Shown: piece by piece, positions 39,004 to 39,657 of the stretch
Layout: each line of letters starts with the position of its first letter
Numbering within the stretch: the first letter of the stretch is position 1
Translations under genes and position numbers: made by a program
The notes under the pieces: generated by a model
What the model saw: the letters and a program-made list of their open reading frames with translations, nothing else
Database searches by the model: none
What the model was told of the DNA's origin: nothing
NCBI GenBank assembly: GCA_024639065.1
Contig: JAHEJC010000014.1
Location: forward strand, 1-39,657
Length of the DNA: 39,657 nt
Source of the DNA: Lewinellaceae bacterium
Lineage (GTDB): Bacteria > Bacteroidota > Bacteroidia > Chitinophagales > Saprospiraceae
Reading direction: 5' to 3'

Positions 39004-39657
39004 TCAATCAGGTGCTTGCCAGGGCACTTTACCACCTTCCTGAATTTGCTTCATCATGAGATTGTTTAATTCTTTAAACTTCTCCGGATTTCGATCGGCT
39101 AAGTTATTTTTTTCTAAGGGATCTGTAGTCAGGTTATATAGTTCTCGTGGGCCAAATGGACTATTCTGAACCAATTTCCATTCATTTAATCTAACTGCCT
39201 GGATAGTAAGTCCTCCATACCTTATATTACCTTCCCTGCGCACAAAATAGAGGGGTCGATCCCGATCACTCATCTCCTCCCCTTTTAAAATCGATAAAAA
39301 ACTTTTTCCTTCAATCAGGTCGGGAGAGGTTCCCCCTGCCGCTTCTATTAAAGTAGGATACAAGTCCATGGTCAACGCATTATACGGAGAGTGACTTCCG
39401 GAGCGTATACCTCCGTTTTTCCAAACGATGCAAGTTGGTACTTTAAGGCCACCTTCATAAACGGATTGTTTACCATCGCGCAAAGGACCGTTGTTAGCCA
39501 TATCGTTTAGCAGACCACCATTGTCACTGGTAAATACAATCAGTGTATTGTCATATGCGCCAGTCGCTTTTAAGGCGTTAATAACCTGCCCTATACCATC
39601 ATCAAGGTGTTCGATAAAGGCGACCAGTTTAGCTCTTTTTTCACTGATATTGGACTC
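39004..39657 (-). CDS. S1-family sulfatase, C-terminal part (truncated by right window edge)
   Basis: The listed ORF (39004-39501) is internal: the same frame stays open to 39657, reading ESNISEKRAKLVAFIEHLDDGIGQVINALKATGAYDNTLIVFTSDNGGLLNDMANNGPLRDGKQSVYEGGLKVPTCIVWK, a typical sulfatase C-terminal half. Confidence 0.92.
   Translation of the reverse strand, partial: ESNISEKRAKLVAFIEHLDDGIGQVINALKATGAYDNTLIVFTSDNGGLLNDMANNGPLRDGKQSVYEGGLKVPTCIVWKNGGIRSGSHSPYNALTMDLYPTLIEAAGGTSPDLIEGKSFLSILKGEEMSDRDRPLYFVRREGNIRYGGLTIQAVRLNEWKLVQNSPFGPRELYNLTTDPLEKNNLADRNPEKFKELNNLMMKQIQEGGKVPWQAPD

Noticed and set aside
1-39657. Search for CRISPR arrays, tRNA/rRNA genes, intact transposases or integrases
   Set aside because: No regularly spaced direct repeats, no recognisable tRNA cloverleaf or rRNA segment, and no ORF with transposase/integrase motifs was seen.

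Overview
The window is a Bacteroidota-type (probably marine) polysaccharide-utilization / sulfated-glycan catabolism locus. Directly readable content: nine formylglycine-type S1 sulfatases (eight complete, one cut by the right edge); two SusC/SusD pairs (+ strand 6.2-11.1 kb, - strand 34.3-38.9 kb); one hybrid two-component regulator (HTCS); a GntP-family permease; a sialate-O-acetylesterase-like esterase; a GH36-type alpha-galactosidase; a right-handed beta-helix protein; an exported Gfo/Idh/MocA oxidoreductase; a PhoA-type alkaline phosphatase; and an exported sugar-isomerase-like TIM-barrel protein. The left edge carries the first 25 codons of a HipA-like kinase gene on the - strand, absent from the supplied ORF track. 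A 42-codon single-TM small ORF (11245-11373), also absent from the track, lies between the first SusD and the following sulfatase. Observations most worth a second look: (1) an exported oxidoreductase + phosphatase + exported TIM-barrel cluster that could be a periplasmic oxidative (3-keto type) glycoside-cleavage module inside a sulfatase PUL; (2) a sulfatase with a non-canonical C-S-V-A-R active-site motif and a helical-repeat-like C-terminal extension; (3) the TM micro-ORF downstream of a strong hairpin after susD; (4) a perfect 15-bp inverted repeat at 16.36-16.42 kb; (5) a beta-helix protein as candidate depolymerase. No rRNA, tRNA, CRISPR array or intact transposase was recognised. All family calls come from reading motifs, not from database searches.
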